In this document: positions 51,137 to 62,648 of the stretch, in pieces | Position numbering within the stretch: the first letter of the stretch is position 1 | Layout of the letters: each line of letters begins with the position of its first letter | Origin: Rosa chinensis | Lineage: Eukaryota > Streptophyta > Magnoliopsida > Rosales > Rosaceae | Direction: 5' to 3' | DNA: 64,000 nucleotides | NCBI RefSeq assembly: GCF_002994745.2 | Contig: NC_037092.1 | Coordinates: 67,679,823-67,743,822 of the forward strand | Notes under the pieces: model-generated | The model's database searches: none | What the model was told of the DNA's origin: nothing | The model's input: the letters and a program-made list of their open reading frames with translations, nothing else | Position numbers and translations under genes: made by a program

Positions 51137-51866
51137 TTAGAGCATCTCCAACAGCTTCCCTATAATTTCTCTAGGTTTATTATCACAAATGGTACCTGAA
51201 CTTATCTTCTATTTTATCGATGGTACCTGAACTTCAATTTTGATCACAACCAGTACCCGAACTTTTCGATTTCATTTTAAATGGTACCTAAGGCCACATT
51301 CGGTCACTATTCCGGCCAAAAAAGCCAAATCTAAAAAATTAAAAAACAAGTTCAAGGCAAGTCTATTACCAAAAAATCATCACTATATATGATTGCAACC
51401 CTTGAAATCATCAAAAATCATCACTATGATTGCCTCCCATGCCATTTTTAGTCGGAATAGTGACCGAGGTGGCTCTAGGTATCATTTAAAATGAAATCGA
51501 AAAGTTCGGGTACTGGTTGTGATCAAAATTGAAGTTCAGGTACCATCGATAAGATTGAGGTATAGTTCAGGTACCATTTGTGATAATAACCCATTTCTCT
51601 ATTATAGGGAAGTAAAAATTAAAATCTCCAAAAAAAATTCTGCTCCAACTCCAACAGATTCTCTATTTTATAGATTCCATAATTCTTCCCTAAATCCTTC
51701 TCTAAAATTTTACAGATTGCTGTAAATATAGGGAATTTTATTTTCTCTGTCATCATTATCTCTATTTTATGGATAATTATAGGAAATCTGTTGGAGCAAA
51801 ACAGCTAAATTTTTCCCTAAAATGGAGAAAAATCAAGATATGGGAAAGCTGTTGGAGTTGCTCTTA
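51137..51866. mobile_element. PIF/Harbinger-like MITE (level 3)
   Basis: The element is 51140-51863. Its ends are GAGCATCTCCAACAGCTTCC and, as the right complement, GAGCAACTCCAACAGCTTTC. The TSD is TTA. This terminus resembles the common plant GAGCATCTCCAACAG family. Confidence 0.82.
51165..51601. mobile_element. MULE-like MITE (level 4, innermost), 419 bp
   Basis: The element is 51174-51592. Its ends are GGTTTATTATCACAAATGG and GGGTTATTATCACAAATGG, and the inverted repeat runs through AAGTTCGGGTACTGGTTGTG toward the centre. The perfect 9-bp TSD ATTTCTCTA flanks it (51165-51173 and 51593-51601). Confidence 0.9.
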
Positions 51867-52771
51867 GCTATGTTGGAGAGCACGTTTAGCTTTTTATCTA
51901 TTTTGACAGATGCACCAGACTCCTAAGTGGTTTTCCATTATAACTTTTAGCTATCTTGCTCCTAAATATAGAGAGCGAGATGAGGCTCTCTATAATTTAA
52001 TACATTCCTTTTAAGTTACTTTATATAATTTATAAATACATTTAAACTATTTAATCTACATTTAAAAAATAATATTAATTCAAAACTAATTAAAATATAG
52101 AGCACTGATGCAGACGTATTTCTAAAGTGGCTAGCTAAAACGACTTTTTAGCTACTTTGGCTAAAATTTGACATAAAAATAGCTAGCATTGCTAAACATG
52201 CTCTTACCAACACTACAATAAGAATGGAAAATTAATTCCAAAATTTAATTTCCAGAATGTTCCAAACACTCACATGGAAATACCAAAACATATTTCATTC
52301 TATATCGGTCTAGAAATTCTTTTCCTATTTTGACATTCCTGCTAACCAAACAAGGCCATATAGTGAATACACTAAGAATTACTATTACATTATGCAAATG
52401 CAATTATAATCGTATCCGCTATTGAGATATTTTATTAAATTACATGCAGTTAAAAATTGAACAAAAGTGGCTAGATACGATTTCTTCGATCATATTGAAT
52501 TTGTGAAGGCATATCATTATTGACCACTTGACCATTCCTCTTTTTATTCTATTGCTTGACTTAAGCATAGACTCCTAATTCATAAATTGTAAATCATAGC
52601 GAGATTCTCCTTAACCTTGAAAATAATTATGATCATATCCACTATTGAGATACTTTTCCAATTATAACCGTATCCGTTATTGAGATATTTTATCAAATCG
52701 CTTTTAAGAATTGGAAAAAAGTGGTTCAATACAATTTCTTCATATTTAATTTTTGAATGCGTATTTTTATT

Positions 52772-54550
52772 TTTCAAAAGAGGTCAGCCCATTATATAGA
52801 TTCAGCAAGCAGTACAAAAACGAAACACCCCTAAGGGGTCAACAGAAAGAATCGTTCATCAGAGTACCCTGAGACTCCTATTCTACACAAGAACAAGAAC
52901 CCAATACCCCCATTATACCCACCTTTTAGACAGTTGTAGCGCTTTTATTGCAAACAAAGACTAGTAGCTTTCGAAGCAGGATAAAAAAAACCCTCAGAAA
53001 CTAAGATCTTTGTGACCTAACAAAATTGAAATGTGCCCCGGAAGAGGGACCGTAGCCTCTTCTTCCATTTCGCCTATCTTGTCCCCTCCATCAACTTTAG
53101 GAGAAGTAGTCTCCGTAGGCAAACAATCTGCATACTCACCTTGGGAATCAATATGGCTCTTCCATTTGCGTTGTCTCCTCTCTTGTAACTCCGGCTCCAA
53201 AACCCTAGCAGCCTTATGTTTATTCTTACTCCCACGAGGGCGTCCCAATTTCTTCTTCCTTGGAGAAATGATAATCTTGCCATTTTTATGCTGCAACATT
53301 AGAGTCATGTTCTCATCCACCTTAAGAGCAAGATGAGCCGGTGACAACAGACGCTTACCTACCGTAATCAGATCAATACTCGCTCTTCGTTTTGTCCCCA
53401 CTCGAGCCAAACAAGATGATCCCACATCCGACTCCGGGTTCAGAATTACTTTCTTCACCTTAGTGAAACCCGACATTGGCACCACTTTGGTCAAAGAGTA
53501 GTCCGGAACCAAAGTCTTCCAATTCTTGATCCATTCTACATCCCCATAATCTATCATATCGTGCGACGTACCAATAACATCTTCACCCTGTTTAGGTCTA
53601 GACGACCTATCCTCTCCCAATGACACATGGGCTACCACCCCTCCAAGAATCCTGGAACCCGGCCCATCAACACCAGAGTCCACTTGCTGCAGCACCATCT
53701 CCATTCCCACTCCAGATACATCAAAAGGCAGCTGATGTTCTTTTGTTGGATTACTAGCATCTCTCGGAGACATATCACCCATAGCCAACGACAATCCTGC
53801 CATAGCTGCTGCCGGCGGCCCTTGCTGAAACTCCGCTTTCTCAGCCACCAGGAATCCATCGCAGCCCGATTCACTATGCTCAAATAGACCACACTCACAA
53901 CAAAAGCCCTTCACTTTCTCATAAACCAGCAAGATCTCAGGTTGCACTATAGGCGAGAACTCGAAAAACATCCAGCTACGGACTGATCCATCACCAGTCG
54001 GATCCTCTGTTCCTCCTCCTTCCATCGGAGTGCCGACTGATCAAATCTAGTGACATGGCCAATCGCAGACCCTATCAGGGTTAGGGCTATTTTGTTACGA
54101 AGGGCAACTAGCAGTCCCTTCACCACCACCCAAGTCTCCAACTTCCACAGCAAGATTGTCTCCACTGAAGCAATCCCATCATAGTCTCCAACCAACAACA
54201 TCGTATTCTTGTAAAACCACGGCCAGCCATGCAGAGCCCTATTGAGATCAACTTCGTGATCAAACTGAAAAAGAAAACAATCTCCGACATCCTGGACGGA
54301 GAGACCGAATTTCACACGCTAGATCGAAGTTATAGTCCCTTTGAAACCAGGGAATCGAGTCTTGTTCCCGAGTAGGCGCCCAACCATATACCAGTGAGTA
54401 TCCTACAGCGCCGCCGCTCCCAGCTTGACCCATGCAGAGTCAGAGGGGTTACGAGCAGCCATAGCCCTAATCTGCACCATTGAGATCAGGGACGAGTTGT
54501 GGAGTATGGTCGAAGAAAAAAAATTCTCTGAAAACCCTAGCAGAGCATGC
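52772..54550 (-). mobile_element. LINE remnant carrying ORF1 and 3' UTR only
   Basis: On the minus strand a leader (about 54550-54482) is followed by a LINE ORF1 and then a 3' region ending in TTTTGAAAAATAAAAAT near 52772. No ORF2 sequence is present, so ORF2 was lost by internal deletion. A TSD could not be fixed. It abuts the start of the PMD gene remnant, which suggests insertion into the Tat-like gypsy element. Confidence 0.65.
52994..54481 (-). pseudogene. LINE ORF1 (DUF4283 and CCHC knuckle), frameshifted
   Basis: The N-terminal part (53947-54315 frame) has a DUF4283 core: GDCFLFQFDHEVDLNRAL then GWPWFYKNTMLLVGDYDG. In the second frame (52994-54025) comes the CCHC_4 knuckle FCCECGLFEHSESGC (CX2CX4HX4C). 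A Ser/Gly-rich tail and a basic KKKLGRPRGSKNKHK motif follow. A frameshift in the 53947-54025 overlap and stops near 54310 and 54405 break the ORF. These proteins bind LINE RNA. Confidence 0.8.
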
Positions 54551-54564
54551 GGCTAGGTTAAGAA

Positions 54565-57500
54565 ATGCAATGTTCTTGGGGAGAATTTACACCTTCTCTG
54601 GAAGATGTTTGCAATATTATGAGAATCTCGATCGTTGGGGACGATAATCCCTTGAAGATAGAGCTGGATAGGGTGCAGAAGAAGAAGCTATAGGTTCTGG
54701 AAAAGGGTGTTTATGATTCCAAAGAAGTGTTCCGTTTTTGCAATTGGGTAAGACACTTTTGGGGCTCAACGGATGGAGGCAAGTGTAAGCATGGTGCAGG
54801 TTTTGATTATGGCTGCTGGGTGGAAGCTATGTTTGCTTACTGGTTGAGCAGGTTTATTTTTACAAATTTTCCCTCTAAGAATGTGCAGCAGCGAGTCTTC
54901 CCTTGGCCATTATGCTAGCAGCTGATACTTGTTTCCCGCTTGTTCCTCTCTTCCTTAGTCACCTATACAGGAAGCTTGATCAAATTTCAAAGGATGATAA
55001 AGAAGGTGCAGGGCAGTATGGCATTGATTCTTTAGTATCTAGCTTCATTCCTTCAACTATTCGTATGGGAGAGATTCAAAGGCTTGGCCGTGGAACCTGT
55101 AACCCCTAATTCCCTTCACCAACTTAAGGGGGGCAAAAGAGATTTCAATGTAGTAGGGTTCCCATTGTGCTGCAGATGGTTCAGAAGAAAAGTCAAGAAG
55201 GGTACATTTAGACCTGCTATTTTGGATGACATCGGACAATTCAATTTCAAGGCGTATTTTACTGCTCACATCTTCCAGACATTTCCTTTCTTTTATCTAG
55301 AGGGTAACTCATTACCTTTCTTGGGTTCCGTCGAGCAGCTTCTAGCCACTAATGCGCAGTCCATAATAGCATATGGTGATTTCTTTGACCTTGCGATGGA
55401 GGTATATTCCCCTCATAGAGTTAAGAGGTAATTTGGCATCGATCAGGATGTGTCATCGCATCTATCTTACGGTGGACATCTCGGGAATTGCATCATGGAT
55501 TTCACTCGGACAGATGGTATTTTTCTTGCAGTGGTATACTTTTTGATAGTCTCGGGAAAAAGGACAGTGTCGGCTCCCCTACATTAACATTCTTGAGATT
55601 TTGGGAGCTACAGCGGTGCGAGTTCAGGAGGTTTATTAAGACTGGTGGTACTAGGTTGTGCTCGAAAGTAAATAGTGAGAACAAGAGGTTGCTCCGCAGT
55701 AGCACTGTCATCGGTGTCATGTCTAGACTTAACCTTCCCTATACTGAGGTATACTCGAATGGTGTAAAGCGTGTGGTCGGTCATCTCAAGGATGGCAAAG
55801 GTAGGGATGATTCCGAGGTAGACTTGCCAGCTTCTGGAATGGAGAAGGGTAACAAGTGTGCAACAAAGGGCAAAGTCAGGGCTTTCGAGGATAGAGAAGA
55901 AAGTAAAAGGAAGGTTTGCCTCTTCAAACCTAAGGTGGCAAAGGATTGCATCCCTCTTCCAGTAGTCAAGAGTGCCTTTGGTATTAGAGTGATACAGCCG
56001 TCGAGTTTGGCTTATGAAAAAGGGAAGAAGAGGAAGGCTAATGAAAAAGGGAAGAAGATGAAAGCTATTTCTACCTCGAGACCAAGCGGAGCTACTATGC
56101 GAAAGGATACAGATGATGCCTCACCTGCCGTCCTTAGGCGGAGTTCTCGTGTCGCCAATATGAGTTTTGCTAAACGTAAACCGTCTTCTAAGGGCGCTGT
56201 TTATGTTGATCTTAGTGACGCGTCAAACGATGACTGCGAGGGTAGCCCCCTTAGTGATAATGTCAGTACACATGAGGAGAATGAGTCTAATACTTATGAG
56301 GGGAAAGACCTGCGATGACGGTAGCTAGGTATCCTTTTCTGGCACGACCTTCTTTTTTTTCTTTTTTTAGCTTTGTTGTTCTTCTTTTTTTGGCTGCATG
56401 ACGTGCGATTTACTTGCTGTCTTCCTTTCCTCATAAGCAGAGTCCTTTAAAGATGAGGATGATCAGGTGAGTTGTATATGCTTGAGAATTTTGTGTAATT
56501 TTGTGTGAGGATACTTGCTTCTTTGCATGTTGCATGTTGCTACATGACCTTGGCATTTGCTTTTGGTATGGTGTCTATGCTTGAATAGTAATTTGTTGCC
56601 TTGCAGAGTAATCCAACCGCAGCTTTAATGAAAGAGGATAGCTGCGGTAATAACCAAGTATGCAACCAAACTTGGGCTTCTGTACTCTTGCATGAGTTAT
56701 TATTTTTTGTTTGTGTAGAGGTTGATTTGTTGCCTCACAGGAAGCTCATGCTGCTATCTCAATGGAGAATCGCGAGCATAATGTTAGTGGAATATGTGAC
56801 CAAGGCTTACTGCATGTTTTCTCTTCTTTTTTTTCTTTTTTTTTTAACATTCCCCTTGCATGTGTATTGTTAGGTAGCTGGTGCTAGTACTCTAATGAAG
56901 GAATTTGCTATAAATGTCGGTCCTTGTGCAGATAATTGTAACAAGCAGGTGTGCAAAGTCGGGAGTTGGTATAACATTATTTGGGTGTTGACTGCAGTGA
57001 GTTTCGTATTGCATTTTTTTGACATTTTGCTCATATGTGACTTGTTAGGACATTGGTATCAATGATTTGGTGAAACAATCTGCTGCAGACGGTAGTCTTT
57101 GCTAGGATGACCATAATGAGCGGGTATGTAGTGTTCTGAATTATTATTGCATGACTTGGCGCTGACTGCAGTGTGTTTTGGATACAACTTTAGCCCCTAT
57201 GATTATGTGGAGTATGGTAAGAGATAGATAGAGTCCACATAATCAAGGTTTTTTTGTTGCGAGTTTTGCATATTGTGTTCATGTCGTTCTGCGCGTTTAT
57301 CATGAATTTTTCACTCTTTTTTTTTTTGTATGGTGGATCAGTTTTGTTGATAGTTTGACGGACATCATTTGAGCCCCACCTCCCTAAGACAACACCGGGG
57401 GACAACTGCGCTACTGCTATAATCCCGGTCAGTAGAAGGGCTCCGCTTTGCGCTACCTCTGCTTGTTCTCTTGCTCCTAACTCAGATAAATCAGAAATGG

Positions 57501-58140
57501 TGTCAAAAGCTGATTTGGAGATGTGGTTTAGAAAGTTTATTGCTTGTTTTGACACTGAGGATTGCTTAAGTATCACTATTGACGATATTGCGCGCCCATT
57601 GAGCGGTTCCCAATCTTCATTTGAGGGTGGAAAAGTCCCTTCAGAGTTCGTGGCTCCAATCACTAAATTCGCTGAAAGGTACGGTGGAGGTAGCTTCTCT
57701 AGCTTGTTTGCAGATGGAAAGAGTGCCGGTCAGAAACAAAAATTAGTTGAGGAGTTTGGTTCTGTGTTGTATAGCATGGAGATTGAGGAAGTGAAAAATG
57801 AGGAGACTTTTTTAATTTGGAAGGATGCATGCCATGACATCATAGATTAGGGGCTTAAAGTTGACTTTATGCTTGATCATTTGAAGCAAGCTGGTAGAGA
57901 TTTCTTTGGTTATATGCTCAGGCCCAGTGGATCAGAAAGTAGTTGCAGGGAGATCATTCAAATGGAGGAAGCTGTATCCAAGTTGAGGAAAGAGCTTTAG
58001 CACCTTCAACAACAATTAGGAAAGGCGCGAGAAAACTTATGCACTAGACTTGGCGATGACATTAGCTCAGATAGCATGTCTTGGATATTAGAGTCTTCTT
58101 GGGTTCCTCAAAGCCGTGCAACTTATGGCCTGTATTAGTT
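54565..58140 (+). pseudogene. Plant mobile domain (PMD) gene, antisense to the Tat-like gypsy element
   Basis: On the + strand, 54565-55440 encodes a PMD (PF10536-type) region: EFTPSLEDVCNIMRI, EAMFAYWLSRFIF, FPWPL followed by AADTCFPLVPLFLSHLYRKL, then EVYSPHRVKRQFGIDQDV. Frames shift near 54905 and 55090, and the front is missing. A basic, Ser/Lys-rich block (about 55650-56315) includes RKANEKGKKMK and RRSSRVANMSF. Short exon-like units follow (56442-57123), then a last block (about 57365-58137) with MVSKADLEMWFRKFIACF and a coiled-coil-like EAVSKLRKEL stretch. Stops show decay. PMD genes are known both as host factors (MAIN/MAIL1) and as parts of mobile elements; the position argues for the latter. 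Confidence 0.72.
56442..57123 (+). repeat. Array of short repeated exon-like units in the PMD gene
   Basis: Short segments bounded by AG in front and mostly GT behind lie at about 56442, 56607-56657, 56741, 56874-56948 and 57049-57123. Two are exactly 75 bp. Translations share a pattern (SNPTAALMKEDSCGNNQ, VAGASTLMKEFAINVGPC, DIGINDLVKQSAADGSLC) and end in an Asn/Gln/Lys-rich tail. Spacing is 130-175 bp. This suggests exon duplication by tandem repetition of exon plus intron. One unit has a TAG. Confidence 0.55.
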
Positions 58141-58451
58141 TTGCTTTGTGACTTTGGCAGCTCTTTTTTTTTTTTGTAAGACTTGGAATAGAGATTTTGT
58201 GACTTCAACTCTCACAACTTTGTATTTGTTGGATGTAAATGACTTTGCACTTGCTGCATTTTTTTTTCTTGTGCATGTACAGGAAAGTAGAATGAGAGAG
58301 ATGTTCTTATTTATAAGTGCTTCTTCATTTCTTTGCTGGAAAGATTACAAACTTGTAACATCACCATGGTGGTGTGTTTACACAAAAACTCTGGAATTGA
58401 AATACTGAAGAAGCAATTCTTGTAGAAAATAAAACAACTGAAATTGCGGGA

Positions 58452-60286
58452 CTAGCAATAGTAGAGTTTCAACCATTTGCCATTAATGGGACTTGTGGGA
58501 ATTCCATCGGCAATGGAGGTAAGCACATAATAGCCGCTGCTGTGAGATTCTTTGATGATGAATGGCCCTTCCCACTGTGGTGCAAACTTTGAAGGGACAG
58601 AAACTTGCTTTCTCACCCAGTCGACTGTTCTAAGCACAAGGTCACCGTCCTTAAATGTCCTTTCTTTGACTAACCTGATGTAGGCCTGAGTAACCCTGTT
58701 GTGATATGCTGCCATCTTTTCTTCAGCTTGCTGTCTTTGTTCATCTGCTGCTTCCAAGTCTATGAGCCGCCAATCAGAGCAAGATTTCGCATCCCATTCT
58801 GTGTCATTTACTGTCAGTACTCTAGCTGTTGGGACTAGTAGTTCTACTGGAGAAATAGCTTATGATCCATACACCAGCGAGTAAGGGGAGAAACCTATAG
58901 CAGTTATAAGTGAGGTGCGGTAGGTCCATAAGGTATCTGGAAGATGGGTACTCCATCCTTGCTCATATTCGAACACCATCTTACTCAAAATTCTTAGCAA
59001 TGTCTTATTCGTAGCTTTTGCCTGTCCGTTTCCCTGAGGGTAGTAAGGAGTGGACTTACAATGCTTGATCCCATATCCTTTGAGCATTTTGCTGACTTCT
59101 TGGTTCACAAAAGGGGTTCCATTGTCTGTGATAATCTTGTAGGGGATCCCATGCCTGCAAACAATGTATTCCCTTATGAAGTTAGACACTGCAAATCCTG
59201 TGGCCTTGCGAAGAGGGACAACTTCCACCCACTTTGTGAATGATTATGTTGCTGTAATGATCCAAACACATCCATTGGATGCTGGATTGATTTTGCCTAC
59301 AAAGTCGAGCCCCTAAGTGTGGAAGGGCCAAGGTGTTTGCATGTCTTGAAGAGTGGTTGATGGCTTGTGAATTTGATTGGCATGTGCTTAGCATGTATGG
59401 CATTTCTTCACCTTTAGGTGGGCATCTCTTTGCATTGTTGGCCAATAATATCCAAGACTTAACAACTGGCGGTAAAGCTTTCTTCTACCTTGATGTTCAC
59501 CGCATTCTCCTGCATGCATTTCTTCTAACACTTGCTGTGATTCTGTAGCTCCAAGACATCGCAGTGGTTTCCCGTTGAATCCTCTTCTGTACATCACTCT
59601 CCCATCCATAAAGTACCTCTTGATGTCCTCTTTAACTTGTATCTAAGGTTTGCATCCACCAGCAGGACTTTGTCAAGCAGGAACTCTAAATACGGGGTTC
59701 TCCAATCGTCCGCCGCTGTTACAGTAAGGACCTCCCCTTCTGAGGGTAACATAGAACATTTAGAGCATGCAGCCTATACTTCAGAAGCTTGTTCTTTCAT
59801 CTTCGGTCAATAATACCCTTTTCATTCTAGCCGCCTGTATAGACTGATTACTTGCTCCAATCCACAGGTAGCTTTGTGTACTTCACTCAATCTTTGCTTG
59901 GCTTTTTTTTCACAAATGCACCTGCCTAGATCACATACTCCTTCACATTTTTCAAATTGTGTCTCTTGCTTCGGCACATTAGGCTACTTTTAATGGGTTT
60001 TCGCCAGTCATCCTCTTTAAGTAGTTCTGAAAGAGCTAATGCTTTTGTGGATGGTTTGATTTTCTGGGTAACCATGACATTTGGCTGCTCCTTTGTGAAT
60101 GACAGCTTGGACCCGAGAGTAGCCAAGGCATCTGCATACCTATTAGTGGATCCGGGTATGTGTTCCAGAGTTGCTTGATCAAACACTCTGATCAATTTAT
60201 GGGCTAAGGTCCTGTATGGTGCCAAGGCTGCTTCTTTTACTGTGAAGTCATCTCTCATTTGGCTAATAACCAGGTTTGAATCTTCA
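58452..60286 (-). pseudogene. gypsy aRNH C-terminus and integrase, broken
   Basis: 59926-60286 completes the aRNH (SNLVISQMRDDF, RYADALATLGSKL). 59388-59609 is the integrase zinc-binding part (HAGECGEHQG, KCHTC). 58860-59228 is the catalytic core: ITDNGTPF carries an Asp, and the third acid is lost because NGQAKATNKTL has Lys where NGQAEATNKTL is normal. 58452-58757 is the C-terminal domain (DLVLRTVDW, WEGPFIIKESHSSGYY). Stops divide the blocks. Confidence 0.87.
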
Positions 60287-61365
60287 ATAATATTTAGGGC
60301 TGGGCAGGTCAAACCGAAATACCGAACCCATCTCGAACCAATACCGAAAATAGGCGGGACGGGAGGGTATCAAAAATATGAAAATCACTATTCGGCCCGA
60401 CCCGTACAGAACTAAATAAAACAGGACGAGATACGTATTAATGTTTTAAATACCGAATGGGCCCGGTCCGTACCTATTTATATATATATATATATATATT
60501 TATTTATATATTATATACATATATATACAATATCTTGTCGTTCTTATCTTCTTATGGGAATATGGGACCATCAGACTATATGCACCTCTCACTTTCGCAA
60601 CTCTCTCTCTCTCTCTCTGTTTGTCATCAGGAAAAAAAAAATAACTCTCTCTCTGTTCATCCCCTCCCTCCCTCTCTGTTCACTCTCATCTCTCTCTTCC
60701 TAATCCTTTATTCAGCCTCTATTTCAAATTTATATCGGCACTCTAGACATCACCACCGCACCATCTTCAGTCTACACGGGTAGCACCACCATCATCGCAC
60801 CACCCACAAGAAACGTTGCCCAGATCTGTCCCCATCAATCTGGATGATCTTTTTTAAGATTTGTGTTTGTCAAATTGTGCATGTTCAATGAGGAAAATAG
60901 AATGTGAAGAATTTGCAGGGTGGATCAAAGTTTTGTGTTTGTTTATGGGTTTAGGTTTGAATGTTAGGTAGCAGAAATTGTTTGTTGCTAGAATTTGTTT
61001 CCTTTACAAAGTTGATTTAGTGGGTTGTTGATTACTTGATTTAGTGGGTTGCACTAAATTTTGTTAATTTGTGTTTTTGTTTTGAGGCAAAAAAAAGAAA
61101 GAAAAGAATGCTTTTGATTATCTGAGGACAAAACCCAGAACTCCAGAAGTGTGGTTTGCAACTTTGCAACTTCGGTTTTTTTTTTTTTTTTTTTTTGGTT
61201 CAGTCCCGTAATGGGCCCGGGCCCGGCCCGAAACTGGTCGAGTTCGGTAACGTCGATATCAAATCTGAAAAAGCCCCTTACCGTCCCGACTTATAATTTC
61301 GGGCCCGGGATCGGGTTTACCCCAAATCTAGCTCGTCTCGGCCCATGCCCAGCCCTAATAATATT
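60287..61365. mobile_element. hAT-like element, 1063 bp, in the gypsy aRNH domain
   Basis: The element is 60295-61357. Terminal repeats TAGGGCTGGGCAGGT and, as the right complement, TAGGGCTGGGCATGG are accompanied by a perfect 8-bp TSD, ATAATATT (60287-60294 and 61358-61365). The interior has a CT-rich leader-like stretch (60600-60720) and no transposase. Removing it joins GVRNINI with IEDSNLVISQ in the aRNH domain. Confidence 0.9.
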
Positions 61366-62640
61366 GATATTCCTCACACCCATTTCCACTGTGGTAGACA
61401 TGCCAATAATAAAAGCTTCATATTCAGCTGTATTATTGGTGCATGGAAAACTTAGCTTGAATGACAAAGCTTTAGTATTGCCTACAGAGTTTATTAACAC
61501 AACTCCACCTCCACCTCCATTATTCATGGCCGACCCATCAAAGAAGAGAGTCCAAGGTTGATGGTCCTCTGTTTCTTCATCTGTGAGCATTCCTACCATT
61601 TTTGGTAATTCCACAAGAATGTCTTGCATGAGTGGAATTTCTTCACTTCCAGGGAATAAAGCAAGCATGTCGACTACTGCTTGCCCCTTAATGGAGCGGG
61701 GCGTTACGCATTCAATATCAAACTCTGCCAGTTGTAGCAACCACCTAGCCAATCGGCTAGATAAGATTGGTTTTGTGAGTAGGTACCTTACTAGATCAGT
61801 CTTCACCATGAGATGGAGCTTGTGAGCTAGAAAGTAGTGGCGCAATCTTTGTGCTGCGTAGATAAGCGCAAGGCAAATCCTTTCAGTCTTAGGATAGAGT
61901 GCTTCAACTTCTCCCAACAAGCGACTCACATAGTACACAACGTATTCTTCTCCATTTTCATCATCTTGGGCTAGTAAAGCCCCCTCTGCAGTGTCAGTTG
62001 CATCTAGGTATAGCTTGAGAGGGACACCAGTGATTGGTGCCTTCATAATTGGCAGCTTGGTGACAAGTTCTTGCACCTTTTCATAAGCCTTTTTGCATTC
62101 TTCACTCCGCACAAACTTGATACCTTTCTTGAGGAAAAGAGTGAAGACTTTTATCACCTCAGCTAGGCCTGGAATGAAGCTCCTAATGTATGATAGCCTG
62201 CCCAGAAAGCTTTTTAATTCTTTCTGGTTCGATGGTGGCGGAGTGGAGGCTATGGTTTTTGCTTTGTCCGGATCGACGTCTATTCCTCTGCTATACACCA
62301 CAAAGCCAAAAAAATTCCCAATTGATACTCCAAATGAACACTTCCTAAGATTCATCTTGATATTATATAGCCTGCATCTCTTTAGCACTTTTCTCAATAT
62401 ACCCCAGTGTTCTTCTCTTGTTTTGGACTTCACCACTAGATCATCAACTTCCTTTCCCATCATGTCGTGGAAAACAACGGTCACGGCTCGTTGATATGTT
62501 GCGCTAGAGTTCTTTAAACAGAATGGCATGACCGTATAATGGAATTTCCATAAGGGGTACGGAATGCGGTCTTCTCTGCATCTCTAGTGGCCATCTTGAT
62601 CTGGTTATAACCACTAAAGCCATCTATAAAGGATAGCATG
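61366..62640 (-). pseudogene. gypsy RT C-terminus, RNase H and start of archaeal-type RNase H
   Basis: RT resumes with MPFCLKNSSATYQRA. The active site, normally YVDD, reads GKEVDDLVVKS, so the tyrosine and about two residues are missing. RNase H follows (LYLDATDTAEGALLAQ; VVYYVSRLLGEVEALYPKTE). The aRNH domain starts LFFDGSAMNNGGG and is cut by the hAT insertion at 61357. Confidence 0.87.
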
Positions 62641-62648
62641 CCTTGACC

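Larger units (their letters stand above)
51101..52206. mobile_element. PIF/Harbinger-like MITE (level 2)
   Basis: The element is 51104-52203. Its ends are GAGCATCTTTAGCAGACTCT and, as the right complement, GAGCATGTTTAGCAATGCTA. The 3-bp TSD TTA flanks it (51101-51103 and 52204-52206), as is usual for Tourist/Harbinger elements. Confidence 0.72.
50763..52362. mobile_element. Outermost MITE of a four-level nest
   Basis: The element is 50768-52357. Terminal repeats GGTCCCGTTTGGATGGCAGG and, as the right complement, GGCCTTGTTTGGTTAGCAGG match in 16 of 20 bases. The flanks read ATATA on both sides, but this sequence is too simple to fix the TSD length. It contains the next three elements. Confidence 0.7.
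50524..52770. repeat. Degenerate direct repeat, about three units of roughly 220 bp
   Basis: Units start with TCTATTGCTTGACTT (50524 and 52548) and share phrases such as TTATGCAAAT, CTATTGAGAT and GTGGCTAGATACGATTTC. Unit 1 (50524-50762) and unit 2 (52363-52547) are separated by the nested MITE cluster. A third diverged unit follows to about 52770. This looks like old minisatellite-like DNA. Confidence 0.6.

Noticed and set aside
57190..57663. 157-codon minus-strand ORF
   Set aside because: It overlaps the last exon of the PMD gene in antisense and has no recognisable domain.
61151..61561. 136-codon + strand ORF across the hAT border
   Set aside because: It spans the hAT end and the gypsy aRNH in antisense, so it is a chance frame.
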